64,000 nucleotides of DNA from Phymatolithon calcareum (taxonomy: Eukaryota; Rhodophyta; Florideophyceae; Hapalidiales), in contig OZ345355.1 in the NCBI GenBank assembly GCA_977006965.1, positions 1,302,001 to 1,366,000 on the forward strand, given 5' to 3'. The notes under the pieces were generated by a model. It did not search any database and was not told the origin of the DNA. It was given only the letters and a program-made list of their open reading frames with translations. This document shows positions 40,332 to 51,075 of this stretch, piece by piece (position 1 is the first letter of the stretch; each line of letters starts with the position of its first letter). The position numbers and the translations under genes are program-made.

Positions 40332-41903
40332 ATGGCCTGGCTCCCACTCTCCCGCTATTTCTCCCGTCATCAGCACCTCGTGCTGAAGCGCCGCGCACGC
40401 AAGGCAACGCGTCTCCTTTACCCTTCGCGAATATCCACCCCGGCCCTAATCGTCACGCTGACCGCCATCTGCATCATTCTCTTATCTCTGTCCAATCCAC
40501 GTCCTCATTCCGTCTTCCCTCTCCCCCCCTCCGAGTACTGGCACTTCAGCACCGTCACTTCAGCCGACCTGCCTCCGCACTCCTACCCACCGCCGCACCA
40601 TCTGAACAACTTCATCGTTCGCGCCGTGCGCTACATCATCCGTGCGAACAGTCCGACCGGCGACGGAAAGTTCATCTATAAATACGAACTGTCCGAACAA
40701 GCCCTGTCTGTCTCGTCGTCCTACAACACACTGCGTCACTCCGGTGCCGCCTACGCGCTCGCCGACGCATGTCTACCTGCCGATGCGGCGTACGAGGCAC
40801 ACTGCCGTGGTGCAAGGGGAGTCTTGCAGCGCTCCGCGCGCTGGCTGCTCGGCACCGCGAAGTCACTGCACGACAGACCGCACATCGTCGGCCTTTGGTC
40901 GCGCCCCTCGGACGAGAATCCTTCTAGCAAGAATGTGCATCGTAAGAAGGGCGAGGTGCGCACCGGCGGCATCGGGCTCGGTCTCGTAGCGCTGACGGCG
41001 GGCGCGCGAGCCGGGGCCGCTGAGGTGACGTCAGATATTCTGAGCGCTGTGGCGCGTTTCGCAACCGACGTGATGCAGCGGACGGACGGCGGCTTTCAAT
41101 CGTATTTCGATGAGCGGTCGCAGAAGGTTGATCCATCGCGTTTTAACAGATTCTACGCCGGCGAGGCGGCGTTAGGACTGGCTCGTCTCTACCTGCTCAA
41201 CGGGAATGTCACACTGCTGGAGCATGCCGCGCGCGCCCTGGAGAACCTCGCGGAGGAGAGAGCGAATGTCGACGAAGGGAAAGAAATCCCCTGCGACCAT
41301 TGGGCGCTCATTGCTACGGCAGCGCTTGTGCGTGACTCACGCATTGCGGACGATAAGAGTGTGCGTGGGAAGGAGCGTACGCGCAAGTTGCTCCTGCATG
41401 CGCGTAGTTTGTTGCGCGTTTGTGCTGCGCGTGACAGGAGGCGCATGGAGGATAATGCTGTGAAGACAAACAACTTTGGATGTGGTGTGGAGGCGCAGAT
41501 GAATGTGTTGCCGTTGCTGGCGGAGATGGGGGAGGGGGCGGCCGGGATTGGAAGCACGGAGGCAGAAGAGGTGTTTTGTATTGCGCAGCGGACGGTGGGG
41601 AGCATTTTGACTATGCAGTATCGATGGGAGGATGAAGGGGTGACGGAGAGTGAGGCGAGAGCGCTTGATGGGGCGGTGTCGGGGAGTGGGAGTTTGCGCG
41701 TGGTGGATGGAGAAGGGGGGAGGAGGAGGGAGAGGAGGAGCTTTGATGGTGTTTTTCAGATCGATACTACGCAACATACGCTGTCGGCGGTGTTGGCGTA
41801 TATTAGGGTTTGTAAGCATCCTTTGTTCCGGGAGGTGCGATGTGAAAGTGGGGGTCAACCTTATCAGGCGTTTGTTAGGGATGGGATGAAGGTGAAGGTG
41901 TGA
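40332..41903 (+). CDS. Type II membrane protein with alpha/alpha-toroid-like luminal domain (523 aa)
   Basis: A basic cytosolic N terminus (RRARKATR) precedes one membrane segment at about 37-54 (ALIVTLTAICIILLSLS), giving Golgi/ER type II topology. The luminal part has motifs spaced as in alpha/alpha-barrel enzymes: SYNTLRHSGAAYALADA, RTGGIGLGLVALTA, TDGGFQSYFDE, RFYAGEAALGLARLY, CDHWALIATAAL and QIDTTQHTLSAVLAYI. I do not recognise the exact family; six-hairpin glycosidase-like or epimerase-like enzymes are candidates. The start at 40332 (AAAATGG) is chosen over an in-frame ATG at 40098 because the membrane anchor follows and the upstream part looks non-coding. A ruined paralogue lies at 51643-54432. 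ST3 follows 3 kb downstream on the same strand. Confidence 0.7.
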   Translation: MAWLPLSRYFSRHQHLVLKRRARKATRLLYPSRISTPALIVTLTAICIILLSLSNPRPHSVFPLPPSEYWHFSTVTSADLPPHSYPPPHHLNNFIVRAVRYIIRANSPTGDGKFIYKYELSEQALSVSSSYNTLRHSGAAYALADACLPADAAYEAHCRGARGVLQRSARWLLGTAKSLHDRPHIVGLWSRPSDENPSSKNVHRKKGEVRTGGIGLGLVALTAGARAGAAEVTSDILSAVARFATDVMQRTDGGFQSYFDERSQKVDPSRFNRFYAGEAALGLARLYLLNGNVTLLEHAARALENLAEERANVDEGKEIPCDHWALIATAALVRDSRIADDKSVRGKERTRKLLLHARSLLRVCAARDRRRMEDNAVKTNNFGCGVEAQMNVLPLLAEMGEGAAGIGSTEAEEVFCIAQRTVGSILTMQYRWEDEGVTESEARALDGAVSGSGSLRVVDGEGGRRRERRSFDGVFQIDTTQHTLSAVLAYIRVCKHPLFREVRCESGGQPYQAFVRDGMKVKV

Positions 41904-42446
41904 AAAGAAGAGAGAGGAGGTGCATTCAGGAATAGGATTGGGGAAGATGCAAGTTTAAATTTAAAATCGATTGTTGCGAGCTTGCAGCCTTGAGTACATA
42001 AATCTAGAGCGTTCAACAGATTCCAGTTCCCACGATTGATCCCACAAGGGACGCAGAGGGGGAAGTGGATCTCCATCGTTCGCCAAGCTAGATCGTTCGA
42101 TCTTTGCTACTGAATGGCCTTCCGGTACGACAAACTGGAAATGCTGAGTGCCCTGAAGTGGAATATGTATCGAATGTTGAGTTGAGATAACCAGTGCAAG
42201 GCATACTCACCCGCCGGTCGATGGTCACACCTGCGCTTGTTAACATTTTTTGGTATAGCTTGTCGAAGCTGATCTCGTGGGAAGCTAAGGAGATAACTCG
42301 AGGGATGCGAGCTCATCCGGAGAGCTGGTTGATACATTTCTAGTGATTGCGAATTTAGCCTACAGTTGGATGATTGAAAGCTAGAGGGCGAAGTTTGCTT
42401 ATTTAAGCCCTTGTCTTCTCCCCTGTCCGGAGAAGAGGGCATCGAT

Positions 42447-42484
42447 CATGAAGTAAAACACCATAAATGGTGTTTTACTTTATG
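42447..42484. repeat. Hairpin, 17-base arms
   Basis: CATGAAGTAAAACACCA pairs with TGGTGTTTTACTTTATG around a short loop. The right duplication unit (55104 onward) keeps only the left arm. Confidence 0.75.
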
Positions 42485-42571
42485 ATTTGCCTTATCTTTA
42501 CACACTCAGTGATTACAGACCGAACAATGTTCTGTCACCTTCTCCCTCTGACATAATATATTAGAGGGAAA

Positions 42572-42638
42572 GGGAAGCCTTCTATAAAACGTACCAAACA
42601 AATATTATTTGTTTGGCACATTTTATAGGAGGCTTCCC
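42572..42638. repeat. Near-perfect palindrome, 33-base arms
   Basis: GGGAAGCCTTCTATAAAACG pairs with the complement ending GGAGGCTTCCC at 42638, with almost no loop (AATATT centre). The right unit (about 55215-55245) keeps only the right half. Confidence 0.8.
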
Positions 42639-43370
42639 ATGAGGCAATTGTAACGCGCCAACAATGCGATCGCGATCATCCTCAAGTCCATAGACTTTTT
42701 CCTCACGTGCCGAGCATGCTCTTGGCCCCTGCGCAGCATGGCCCATTACGTCGACACTGCATAAACCGTCCAATGCCAGCAAGGTCCCGCACGTACCGAC
42801 GAGCCCCCGAGTCGGAGCTGTTCACCCAACCCTGCAATACCCATTTACTGTAATTTTAACACACCGGGGCCATGCATGGAAACTGGAGCATCGCTGAAAG
42901 TACTGTACCAGAAAAAACGACATTGACGGAATCTGGTCCAGAGCAATATGAACTGGTCAAAACAAAACTTCAGTTCACTGTGCAGTACAATGAGATAAAG
43001 ACTTCTTCGATGATAACGTTATTAATACTGCCATGTTTTTCGTTTTCTGGAGGCAACAGCAGATATAGAACCAGAACACAGCAGCCGGATAGAACATGGC
43101 CATAGAATAAAACTGAAAAATAGATGGAGAGACTTACGAACCAGCTCATGTCATAATGCATTTGAACTCATGAAGACCAAGAGGGGGTAACGAAAACATT
43201 GAATCACGCCGGCCTGAAAATGAGTACAGAACAGCATGTAGTTCTCATTCTTGAGAAAAAGGAAAGATAATAATTTGCTTCGCCATCTCTGCTTGCTCAC
43301 AACATATTCTTTCGTTTGTGCTTTGCATTCTTTTGTGCTACTGTGTAAATCGTTGACGTGATCTCCAATG

Positions 43371-44036
43371 AAGAAGAAGAAGTGGAGATTTTTATTATAG
43401 TGTTACCAACGCATCTGCAGACGCTTGGGGCAACACTTCTGATGAGCCACGAGGACTCAACTCAGAGCCCAGAGGCTCCATTTCGCATAAAAACGGCTAT
43501 AGTCAGCAAAATTAGAAAACCTACCTCTGATCTCAACGGAGAGATCTCGAGGGGGAAAATCATTTCACTTAAATGGCCACGCAGAGCATCGTTTTTCTTG
43601 CGTGCGCCGGAGCGCGATGGGCGAGTTTACCGACGTCCCGGGTCCGCGTGCCGCGCCGATCTTCAGGACTTACTCTCGCTCGGCCTGCCCGCCGATCCGC
43701 GCGGGGGGGTTACTGACGTCCCCAGTCTTGCGTGCGCCGGAGCGCGATGGGCGAGTTTACCGACGTCCCGGGTCCGCGTGCCGTGCCGATCTTCAGGACT
43801 TACTCTCGCTCGGCCTGCCCGCCGATCCGCGCGAGGGGGTTACTGACGTCCCCAGTCTTGCGTGCGCCGGAGCGCGATGGGCGAGTTTACCGACGTCCCG
43901 GGTCCGCGTGCCGCGCCGATCTTCAGGACTTACTCTCGCTCGGCCTGCCCGCCGATCCACGCGGGGGGGTTACTGACGTCCCCAGTCTTGCGTGCGCCGG
44001 AGCGCGATGGGCGAGTTTACCGACGTCCCGGGTCAC
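43371..44036 (-). mobile_element. VNTR-containing retroposon, copy A
   Basis: On the minus strand the order is a GC-rich 130-base VNTR, a unique region of about 215 bases, then a (CTT)4 tail. Target duplication ATCTCCAATG(AAG) is at 43361-43373 and 44037-44049. The right duplication unit shows the empty site near 55937. Long variable duplications plus a simple-repeat 3' tail indicate target-primed reverse transcription. No protein is encoded. Confidence 0.85.
43597..44033 (-). repeat. 130-base minisatellite in copy A
   Basis: Three full units and a partial fourth start at 43601, 43731, 43861 and 43991 (CGTGCGCCGGAGCGCGATGG). Units differ by only a few substitutions. They are open in several frames because 130 is not a multiple of three and the sequence lacks stops; no protein is claimed. 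Confidence 0.93.
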
Positions 44037-44829
44037 ATCTCCAATGAAGGAGAGATCCAGAATTATTCCGAGGCACTCAGCATGTGGGCGGCGAAGGGAC
44101 TGGGCGAAGCGAAGATCTACCACACAAAACGAAGGGAAGCTCAAGTTTATGATTTCGAGCATGTCGGGCTTGTTTGCGGATTTGCGGATGAATACAACAC
44201 TAGAAATTACTCTTTTCTTCGAGCTGTATGGGAATTGTTTCGTTGACGTATCGTGTAATGAAAGCCCCCAAACTATCATGTTTAACAAACATGAGAGTAA
44301 TGTGCTTCTCTCAGTTCGTTCAGCTGCATAAAACTTCGATCTCTTTGAATACCAATAGCCCGTATTACTAGAGCTTTACCCCTACACGGGCTCAATTGTG
44401 GGTCTGAAAATGAATTTTTTGAATTGAAAGCATTCCGGACTACATTCTGGTGACCATGATTGGTTACTTTATCTGTCATCCATCAAGATTGGTCGCAGAA
44501 AGACTAGCTAAATAACGGTTCAACCAATCATGGACAAGAGAATGGGACGGGGAATTCCAATTATCCCCATGTACAAATATCCAATTCGTCATCGTTTTCC
44601 AGTCGCAATGTGCGACCAATTATTTCTCAACAAATGCTCCTTGTCAACAAATCCCACCCTCAATTCATCAATACTCCAGTTATTTTGCGAACCAACTCTG
44701 TGCCACCAAGAACACCACTTTCCACCATGTCACTATCCCTCATTGGCGCTCAAACTGCAGCCTCTTATTGCGAACAGTATTCAGCTCGATACTTCAATAA
44801 CAATCCGTTTTGGACAGCCCATAAATTTC

Positions 44830-44836
44830 TATATAA
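44830..44836 (+). promoter_or_regulatory. TATA box of ST3
   Basis: TATATAA 112 bases before the ST3 ATG. Upstream (44460-44640) lie several CCAAT/ATTGG words shared with ST2 and ST4. Confidence 0.75.
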
Positions 44837-44941
44837 CCACAATAAACCTCCGTTGTCTTCGAGAATCCTCACACACTACCAACAACACCTCAATCTACAT
44901 TCCACCACTTACGAACATCTCCCTGCTTCTTACCCTACACA

Positions 44942-45877
44942 ATGGATCAATCTCTTGCAAAAAACGACATCGCTTTGAAAGCATTGCACAACTGCTTGTC
45001 CAAAGGCCCTAGCATGGGAAAACTCCGCAGTTTCGATCTTTACGTTCCCAAGGACAACGATGTGTTCATCGTTACGAAGGGAAAGAGCGGCACCACCCTC
45101 ATGCAGAACCTTGTCTACCAGCTCGTTCTCGAGTCAGGCGGTGGTCCTGAATGGGATCCCAAAGGTACCAAATTCACCGACATTGGACAAGTCGTGCCCT
45201 TCCTCGACTTCGCCGCAGTCACGGGCGTATCATCCAACAACTCATCCCCACGTGTGTTCAAAGCTGGCCTCACTCCCGGTGAAATCAACAATCCCACCGC
45301 CAAGTTCATCTACATCATGCGTAATGGAATGGACATTCCCGGAAGCCTTCTCGACTTCGTCGTCCCCTGGTTCAATCCCGGTATGCAGTTGACTCAAGAA
45401 GACCGCGAGAAAATTTTTCACATCTATCTTGAAAAAGTGCATCTTGCGGACCTCAAGAACAGCGATAATCCCTTGGATGTCTCGTGGTTTGACCATGTGC
45501 ACAAGTGGACGTCAATGAAACAAGATAATGTCATGATTCTCAACTACGAAGGAATATGCCGTAACAAGAAGGGTGCAGTTGATGCTGTTGTCGAGTTTTT
45601 AAAGCTGGATGTGTCGGAGGAGGGCAAGCAGCGCGTAGTAGCATCATGTGACAGGGATGTTATGGCGCAAGATCCTCGTTTCAAGGAGACTTTGATTACT
45701 AAAGCCATGGGTTGGGACCCGAGTGGAGGTATCAAGGTACGTAAGGAAGGAACGGACGGATTTCGCGGGATCTCCTTTACGGAAGAGGAGAAGAAACAGT
45801 ACAACAAGATATTTATGGACACTTTCGGAGTTGGCACGTACGAAGAGCTTGTGAAGAAGGTTGCCATTCCTCTCTAG
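44942..45877 (+). CDS. SULT-type sulfotransferase, copy ST3 (311 aa)
   Basis: Same protein sequence as ST4 and a diverged sister of ST2 (for example NCLSKGPSMGKLRSFDLY in place of NCMTNFFGLGKLRNIDHY). It keeps the complete PSB loop GKSGTTLMQ, the 3'-phosphate motif YIMRNGMDIPGS and the late RKEGTDGFRG. As in the other copies, SPRVFKAGL replaces the SULT segment that carries the catalytic His. The start is fixed by alignment and by the TATA distance. A poly(A) signal AATAAA follows 47 bases after the stop. Intact frame and full promoter; expected to be expressed. Confidence 0.92.
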   Translation: MDQSLAKNDIALKALHNCLSKGPSMGKLRSFDLYVPKDNDVFIVTKGKSGTTLMQNLVYQLVLESGGGPEWDPKGTKFTDIGQVVPFLDFAAVTGVSSNNSSPRVFKAGLTPGEINNPTAKFIYIMRNGMDIPGSLLDFVVPWFNPGMQLTQEDREKIFHIYLEKVHLADLKNSDNPLDVSWFDHVHKWTSMKQDNVMILNYEGICRNKKGAVDAVVEFLKLDVSEEGKQRVVASCDRDVMAQDPRFKETLITKAMGWDPSGGIKVRKEGTDGFRGISFTEEEKKQYNKIFMDTFGVGTYEELVKKVAIPL

Positions 45878-48800
45878 ATGGACGACATTCTAAAGAGTGA
45901 TTCTTGTTACATGATTTTGAATGAATAAAGTAGAACTCAGATTTTGCAGCACCTCTCCGATGGGGATACGTAATAAAAGAGGAAGAATGAGAAGATGGAT
46001 TCTCTTCTAACAAATGCACGAGTGCGTCGTTTGCACTCATCTTCCACATCAGGACCTGCCTGTGATGACGATAACATGCGCTGGAGCACAACCAGCTCAA
46101 CTACCTCTGTGATACCAAAAACGAAGAAAATACGAACTCGTTGGCAGATTTCTGGTCCATGTATCACTTTTCACTTTATTACTCATCCATTCTTCGTCAA
46201 AACTTAGTTGACGAGCCAAAAAATATTGATCGAGAGCTTGTAAAGTTAAAAATATCCATCCTTAAGTATGAAAGAACAATAGGGCTCCATTCGACAAAGT
46301 GGTAGCTCTGTTCTCTGGAAGTTGTCGTTAACCTGATTTTTGCATCTTCCAAACTGCATTTTTCAGAGCGAGGGTTTTAAGCTGAAGAACGGAGCAATGT
46401 GACATTACAGCCGTGTTCCGTACGATATCGTTGAATATTTCTCGATTCGGATGATTTGCGTAGAGAAACAACTTCGTCCGCACAGTGTGTAAGGGATAAG
46501 GAGCAGGAACGACCAGCGCAGCAAAGTGAATGAAGAGCATGGAGACGCGAGATGGTTTACTCCTCTCTTCCTTCCCGCCTGTAGAAACGGACGAACTGCG
46601 ATGGCAATGGCGCTTCTTCCAGGAGCGGACGATGAGTACATTGATAAAAATGATGGCGCAAAACGACTATGGCCGGCGGTGTATATGCGAGCGCAGTTCC
46701 TCTCTTGCCAATGGGACGGAGCGGGGAACAGCGGTGTCCGAAACCAGTCGCTCCCGGGTAAGGGACTGAAGGTCAGCAGTTGATCAGATTGTGAGATTAA
46801 TGTAAGGCTCGGAAATGGATATCAACAGCAGGGCAAGACAGTGAAGCTACGGATTCGGAAAATCGGACAGATTCGCATCGTGCATTAACAAATTCGATGA
46901 CTGAAATACAGCACTTACCCTCAATTGATGACAACGGCAATAGAGGATATTGGTCCGGACGCAAGATGACGGGGATTGCAGACTAGAATGTATAGAAGAA
47001 AAGAGCCGGTAGCGCCGGGACGGAAATACAGAATCGACGGGGGACGAGCTGCGCAGTCCACAGTCGGCGTTCTACGGTCACACAGACGTTTGCTCCACTT
47101 TATCTCCTTCCAGAAGACGATGCCGCCATTGTAATCATGCTGTTCCATTTGCCTCGGGAGGGCAAACGGCTCATAATCGAAAATCAGAAAAAACTACCTC
47201 TTTGCAACAAGTAAATCACGTCCACATGATCTTCAAGTAGGGATTTATGTCGTGCCCTTATCGAGTGCAATTCCGGCAAGGATCAATTGATGTCGGAGTC
47301 GCTCGGGAGCGATGAGGATTATGCCCGACGACCTGCCAGAGATGTTCCCACCCGTTGCCTATACTGTTGCATTCCGATTTGCTACGAATACACTCTCGCT
47401 AGCGGTCCCAAACTAGTACTGTGATCATCCATTGTATCACTCGTGCAATAATGAGGCCCGCAAGTGGCCCACTGTGCCCCTCGGCGCCAGATGGGAGGAT
47501 GAAATGAGCCGTTAGACCCGACACACCACCACCTGTTCGCCATGGACCGTCAGTCACTTCTGCGTCCAGACTCTGGACTCCAGAGTCCTCCAGGAATCGT
47601 CTGGCACGAATTTCGGCGCTTTCGGAAGCCTGAGACAGAGTGATAACTTACAGCCTGTAAATGAGGCGTCCGACACTGCAACAAGCTTGCGGACGGCTTT
47701 CGTCGGAACATATGGTTTTCCCATGATTCGGCAGAATTGAGCATTTGCCAGTGAGTCGAACTTCGAAGAGGCGATGCGTCGAACGATTCACGCGTCTGGT
47801 TATGGAGGGCAGGGCACCCAAGTCAAGAATCCGGAAAGGGGATCAGTTTGTCGACAGATACGGGAATACGTCGGCATTAGGAGTCTGCATCTGTACAACG
47901 GTTCGTGCGTACGGCGCCAATCCCGTGCATTGGCGAGCTAAAATACGATGCTTTTGCTGCCGATTCGAGCTCTGCAATGGTGAAGCGGAGCACAGCATGA
48001 TGGAGCGACGCTTGCTCGAATCCATCCCTCCCATTCCACAAACGCTCGGGAATACAGCTTCGAAGATGAGTGCAAACGACTCACAAGTGCACTTTTTAGT
48101 AAAGAATACGAATCAAGGAGATTATGAGCCACCAAACTACGCAATGTTACAAAACCGTTCGAAAAGTTAGCCCTGCTACGCCGAGGAGAGGCGTTGGAAA
48201 CTACTATATTAATCTTTACATTTTCCCAGTGACGGCCAGAGCTATAGGTAGTTTCGAAAAAGTTGTAACGATCATCTTTACACTCCTTCTCACGTCGCCG
48301 GTGGGCGGCGCTTTTTATCAAAGGCAATAGGAGCCGTGAGCATATTCATGAGGCCTTCGACAGGAGGCTTTTTTCGTCGCGTCTCCTGTCGCAGGCATCA
48401 TAAAAATGCTCACAGTTCCTATTGCCCTCGATAAAGTAGCACCTTGACCAAGCGAAATCGACGGAACACCGTCCCGCAAACTGCCACGAATATCTTCGTC
48501 AAACGCAAGACCTTGCAGCACAATCCTTTTTGCCCACACCTGCACTCTCGCAATGTATACACCCTTAACTTTGATGCAAAGCATGCAGACGGGGACGTCG
48601 TGCGCTTGCATAATAGTTGCTGCTGCCCCGGTGTCCGTGAATGTTGAATCTGTGCCTAGAATAGATGTTTTCAACAATCCTTTCAGAGAACAGTGATTCC
48701 CATCTGCGTGTATTGCATCGAGGTTGAGGTGTGTACCTTGAGGAAGTGTCGGTGTGCTTGCTGTCACACGATACACTTCTTCTTCGCTTCTGCCGATTTG

Positions 48801-49420
48801 CAAGCCGTGGAGCTTCTACAGAAAAACGTTTCCCTGTTCTTGACTTTCAGTATTATGAAGAGCATTGAAATCAGGGTTAAGAGGGGAAGAGGCCTCTTTT
48901 AGAGACGGTTCAGGATCTTTCATCGTGCTTCTTATGGCTGTGCCGCGGAATGTTCGATGAAAAATGGACTTGAGCTTCTCCCTTGCACCTCTGGCGGCCG
49001 CTGGGAATTCCTCCGAGCATAGCTTCTCCACTGTTGCGAATAAGACTGTTGGGGACATACCGCCGAGTGTCCTTGACGTCCGCAGCATCTTCATTCGGAA
49101 ATGTACGGGAATTCGTTCTTCCATTGTCTCCAGCTTCTGTGTCACTCGATCACGTTTTTTCGGTGAGGATTCGAAACGCCTCTTGGGCATCGCGTATGTT
49201 GGCGATGCGGGTCGAGATTCTATTGGCGACAGTGCGAGTATCGGCGGTGATGAGAAAGCCCGAACCCGGCGATCTCCATTTCGACTAGACAGTTGCGTGG
49301 AGTTTGTGCGGAGGAAGTGATTGAGCCGGACGCGGGTGGCGACTTGGTTGTTGAAACAATCGTGATAACTGCGGAGGTGTTGTCTGTGATTGTAGGCAAT
49401 GTGCAGCTTGGTTTCTCAAG
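45878..49420 (+). repeat. ST3 module, 3' blocks
   Basis: Shared in the same order with the ST4 module (58503-63035) and, inverted, with ST2 (31643 down to 27900). About 46400-47740 is the MGQSF-frame block and 48315-49420 the distal block with a decayed coding region (49190-48816 minus is its longest piece). One reading frame of the distal block has a TDTGA string like a retropepsin site, but the other copies do not keep it. Confidence 0.75.
45924..45929 (+). terminator. Poly(A) signal of ST3
   Basis: AATAAA 47 bases after the ST3 stop; also present after ST4. Confidence 0.55.
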
Positions 49421-49577
49421 AAAACGGGACTTATGCTGGCAGTGGTGGACGGCAGGGACAGTCCCGGCAAAACGCGGACTGGCGGTGGATGGGCGACGCG
49501 GGTGCAGCGTCGGGCGAAAGGCCCACCATGCTGCTAGCACCGGCAAAACGCTGCGCGACTGTACAGTAGATGTGATT

Positions 49578-50270
49578 GTCGGCCGGGTGATGATAATAAA
49601 TTATGACTGAAGAAGCTACCTATGATACAATTTACGTTTTCAAATATGAGCACGAAATAACCTTTGTCAAGTGCGCGCAGGCCAAGAAGAAAAGCCAATA
49701 ATTTCAATACTATGAAGACGTTATGATACGTTTATTTGCTACAAAAATTTAATCAGCTCCTCACTTGTCAAGTTCATGCACTTGACCTTTTGCTCCAAAA
49801 CAAACTAATTATTTTGAAACCCAAAGTACAGGCCCGTTCGTCGAGGACGACAAGTAGCTCGAACTGAAAAAATAGGATTTTTTAATTGTTTGGCTCACTT
49901 GTCAAGTTCAAGCACTTGACCTGTTGTTCCAAAATAAACTAATGTTTTTGAAAGCGAAAGTACAGGCCCGTTCGTCGAGGACGACAAATAGCTCGACTTC
50001 GAAAAATAGGATTTTTTAATTGTTTGGCTCACTTGTCAAGTTCAAGCACTTGACCTGTTGTTCCAAAATAAACTAATTATTTTGAAAGCGAAAGTACAGA
50101 CCCGTTCGTCGTCGAGGACGACAAATAGCTCGACTTCAAAAAATAGGATTTTTTATCGAATTTATATGGTGCGGGCAAGTCGGTGCATAAGGAACCAGCT
50201 TCTCCTGGACTGCAGCGAGGATATTCTACCCAATAAAAGCGCTGCATTAAATTATCATCACCCGGCCGAC
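49578..50270. mobile_element. TIR element of the GTCGG family with internal tandem repeats
   Basis: A perfect 20-base terminal inverted repeat, GTCGGCCGGGTGATGATAAT, is at 49578-49597 and its complement at 50251-50270, extendable by TT/AA. No target duplication is evident. The left part is similar to 23695-23931 and 25150-25230. Confidence 0.65.
49761..50157. repeat. Tandem repeat, period 134 bases, three copies
   Basis: Units begin TCACTTGTCAAGTTCA at 49761, 49895 and 50029; each contains CCCGTTCGTCGAGGACGACA. Internal to the TIR element. Confidence 0.88.
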
Positions 50271-50295
50271 AAGCGGGTTGTCGCCCAGTAGGATC

Positions 50296-50380
50296 GGTCC
50301 GCATATGGGCACTCGGCTCGGATATGAGACCTCGGCTTCGCCTCGGTGCATATCCGTGGCCTCGTTCCCATATCCGGACC
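50296..50380. repeat. GC-rich imperfect palindrome
   Basis: Arms begin GGTCCGCATATGGG and end CCCATATCCGGACC, with CTCGGCTTCGCCTCGG at the centre. It sits beside the right TIR and GTCGG hairpin of the preceding element. Confidence 0.7.
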
Positions 50381-50688
50381 TCTCCACCGGGCGACAACCC
50401 CTACTCGACGGCGGACGGCAGGGACAGAACAAGCAAAACGTGCGGCGGTGGATGGGGTCGATATGACACTGGGTGCGAGCACTTGTCTGCAGCATAATTA
50501 TGGGCCCTGCCGGTGGCACCCGTCTTGTGCACTGCTTATTCACTGTCATGCTGTAAAGCAATATTTATCATACACTAGTGTACCGTCCATTTCTATTGGC
50601 TTTTCGAGACGATGATACTGTATTCGACAGTAGTATCATACACAAAGCGCCGTGAGCACATTGTGTACCAGCAGGGGATAGTAATATA

Positions 50689-51075
50689 CAGTCAGACCTC
50701 GATAAATGGAACCTCTTTTTTAGAATAACCTAGGTTAGCAGCATAATCGAGTGCTCCACGAAAACCGTATCCGCCTAAATTTAACGAAAATTAAAGGATT
50801 CTAGAATATTTGATAGGAGCATTACTTCATGTTCGAGGTCACGGGGCATACCTTTAATTTTGTTTAGCGTACACAGAGCATACCCTCACTCGTAGAATAC
50901 TGTAAGTACTTTTCATGTTTCTCCTGCCATTGGCATACAGTACAGTAGAATATGGCTACTGTTCGGCACACGTGTGATCCAAAACTTATGATTCAAAATT
51001 CGACTTGAGAATAACCTCGATTTTGAGAATATTGGACCATTCCACATTGCCCATCCATTTATCGAGGTCTGACTG
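50689..51075. mobile_element. Pogo-like MITE (387 bases)
   Basis: TIR CAGTCAGACCTCGATAAATG at the left, complement at the right, TA duplications at 50687-50688 and 51076-51077. No coding sequence. Related by TIR to the 24163-24824 element. Confidence 0.88.

Larger units (their letters stand above)
40680..49570 (+). repeat. Segmental duplication, left unit
   Basis: Direct duplicate of about 51643-63050. Both units carry, in order, the type II membrane gene, a 3-kb spacer, ST promoter, ST gene and the 3' module. The units differ by insertions: this one carries the VNTR retroposon in the spacer and lacks both hAT elements. Confidence 0.8.

Noticed and set aside
41337-41858. 173-aa antisense frame in the 523-aa membrane protein gene
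   Set aside because: Shadow of a GC-rich gene; low complexity in Pro, His and Arg; the sense strand has the motifs and membrane anchor.
43602-44331. Open frames across the 130-base minisatellite on the plus strand, up to about 200 aa
   Set aside because: The repeat is open in several frames at once and 130 is not a multiple of three; the frames are a by-product of GC-rich, stop-poor repeats.
44530-45012. 160-aa plus-strand frame over the ST3 promoter (and its twin at 57155-57637)
   Set aside because: It overlaps the TATA box, the 5' leader and the start of the ST gene in another frame; conserved only because the promoter is duplicated.
49761-50157. Tandem repeats that could be mistaken for a CRISPR array
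   Set aside because: Only three 134-base units without distinct spacers, inside a transposon in a eukaryotic genome.
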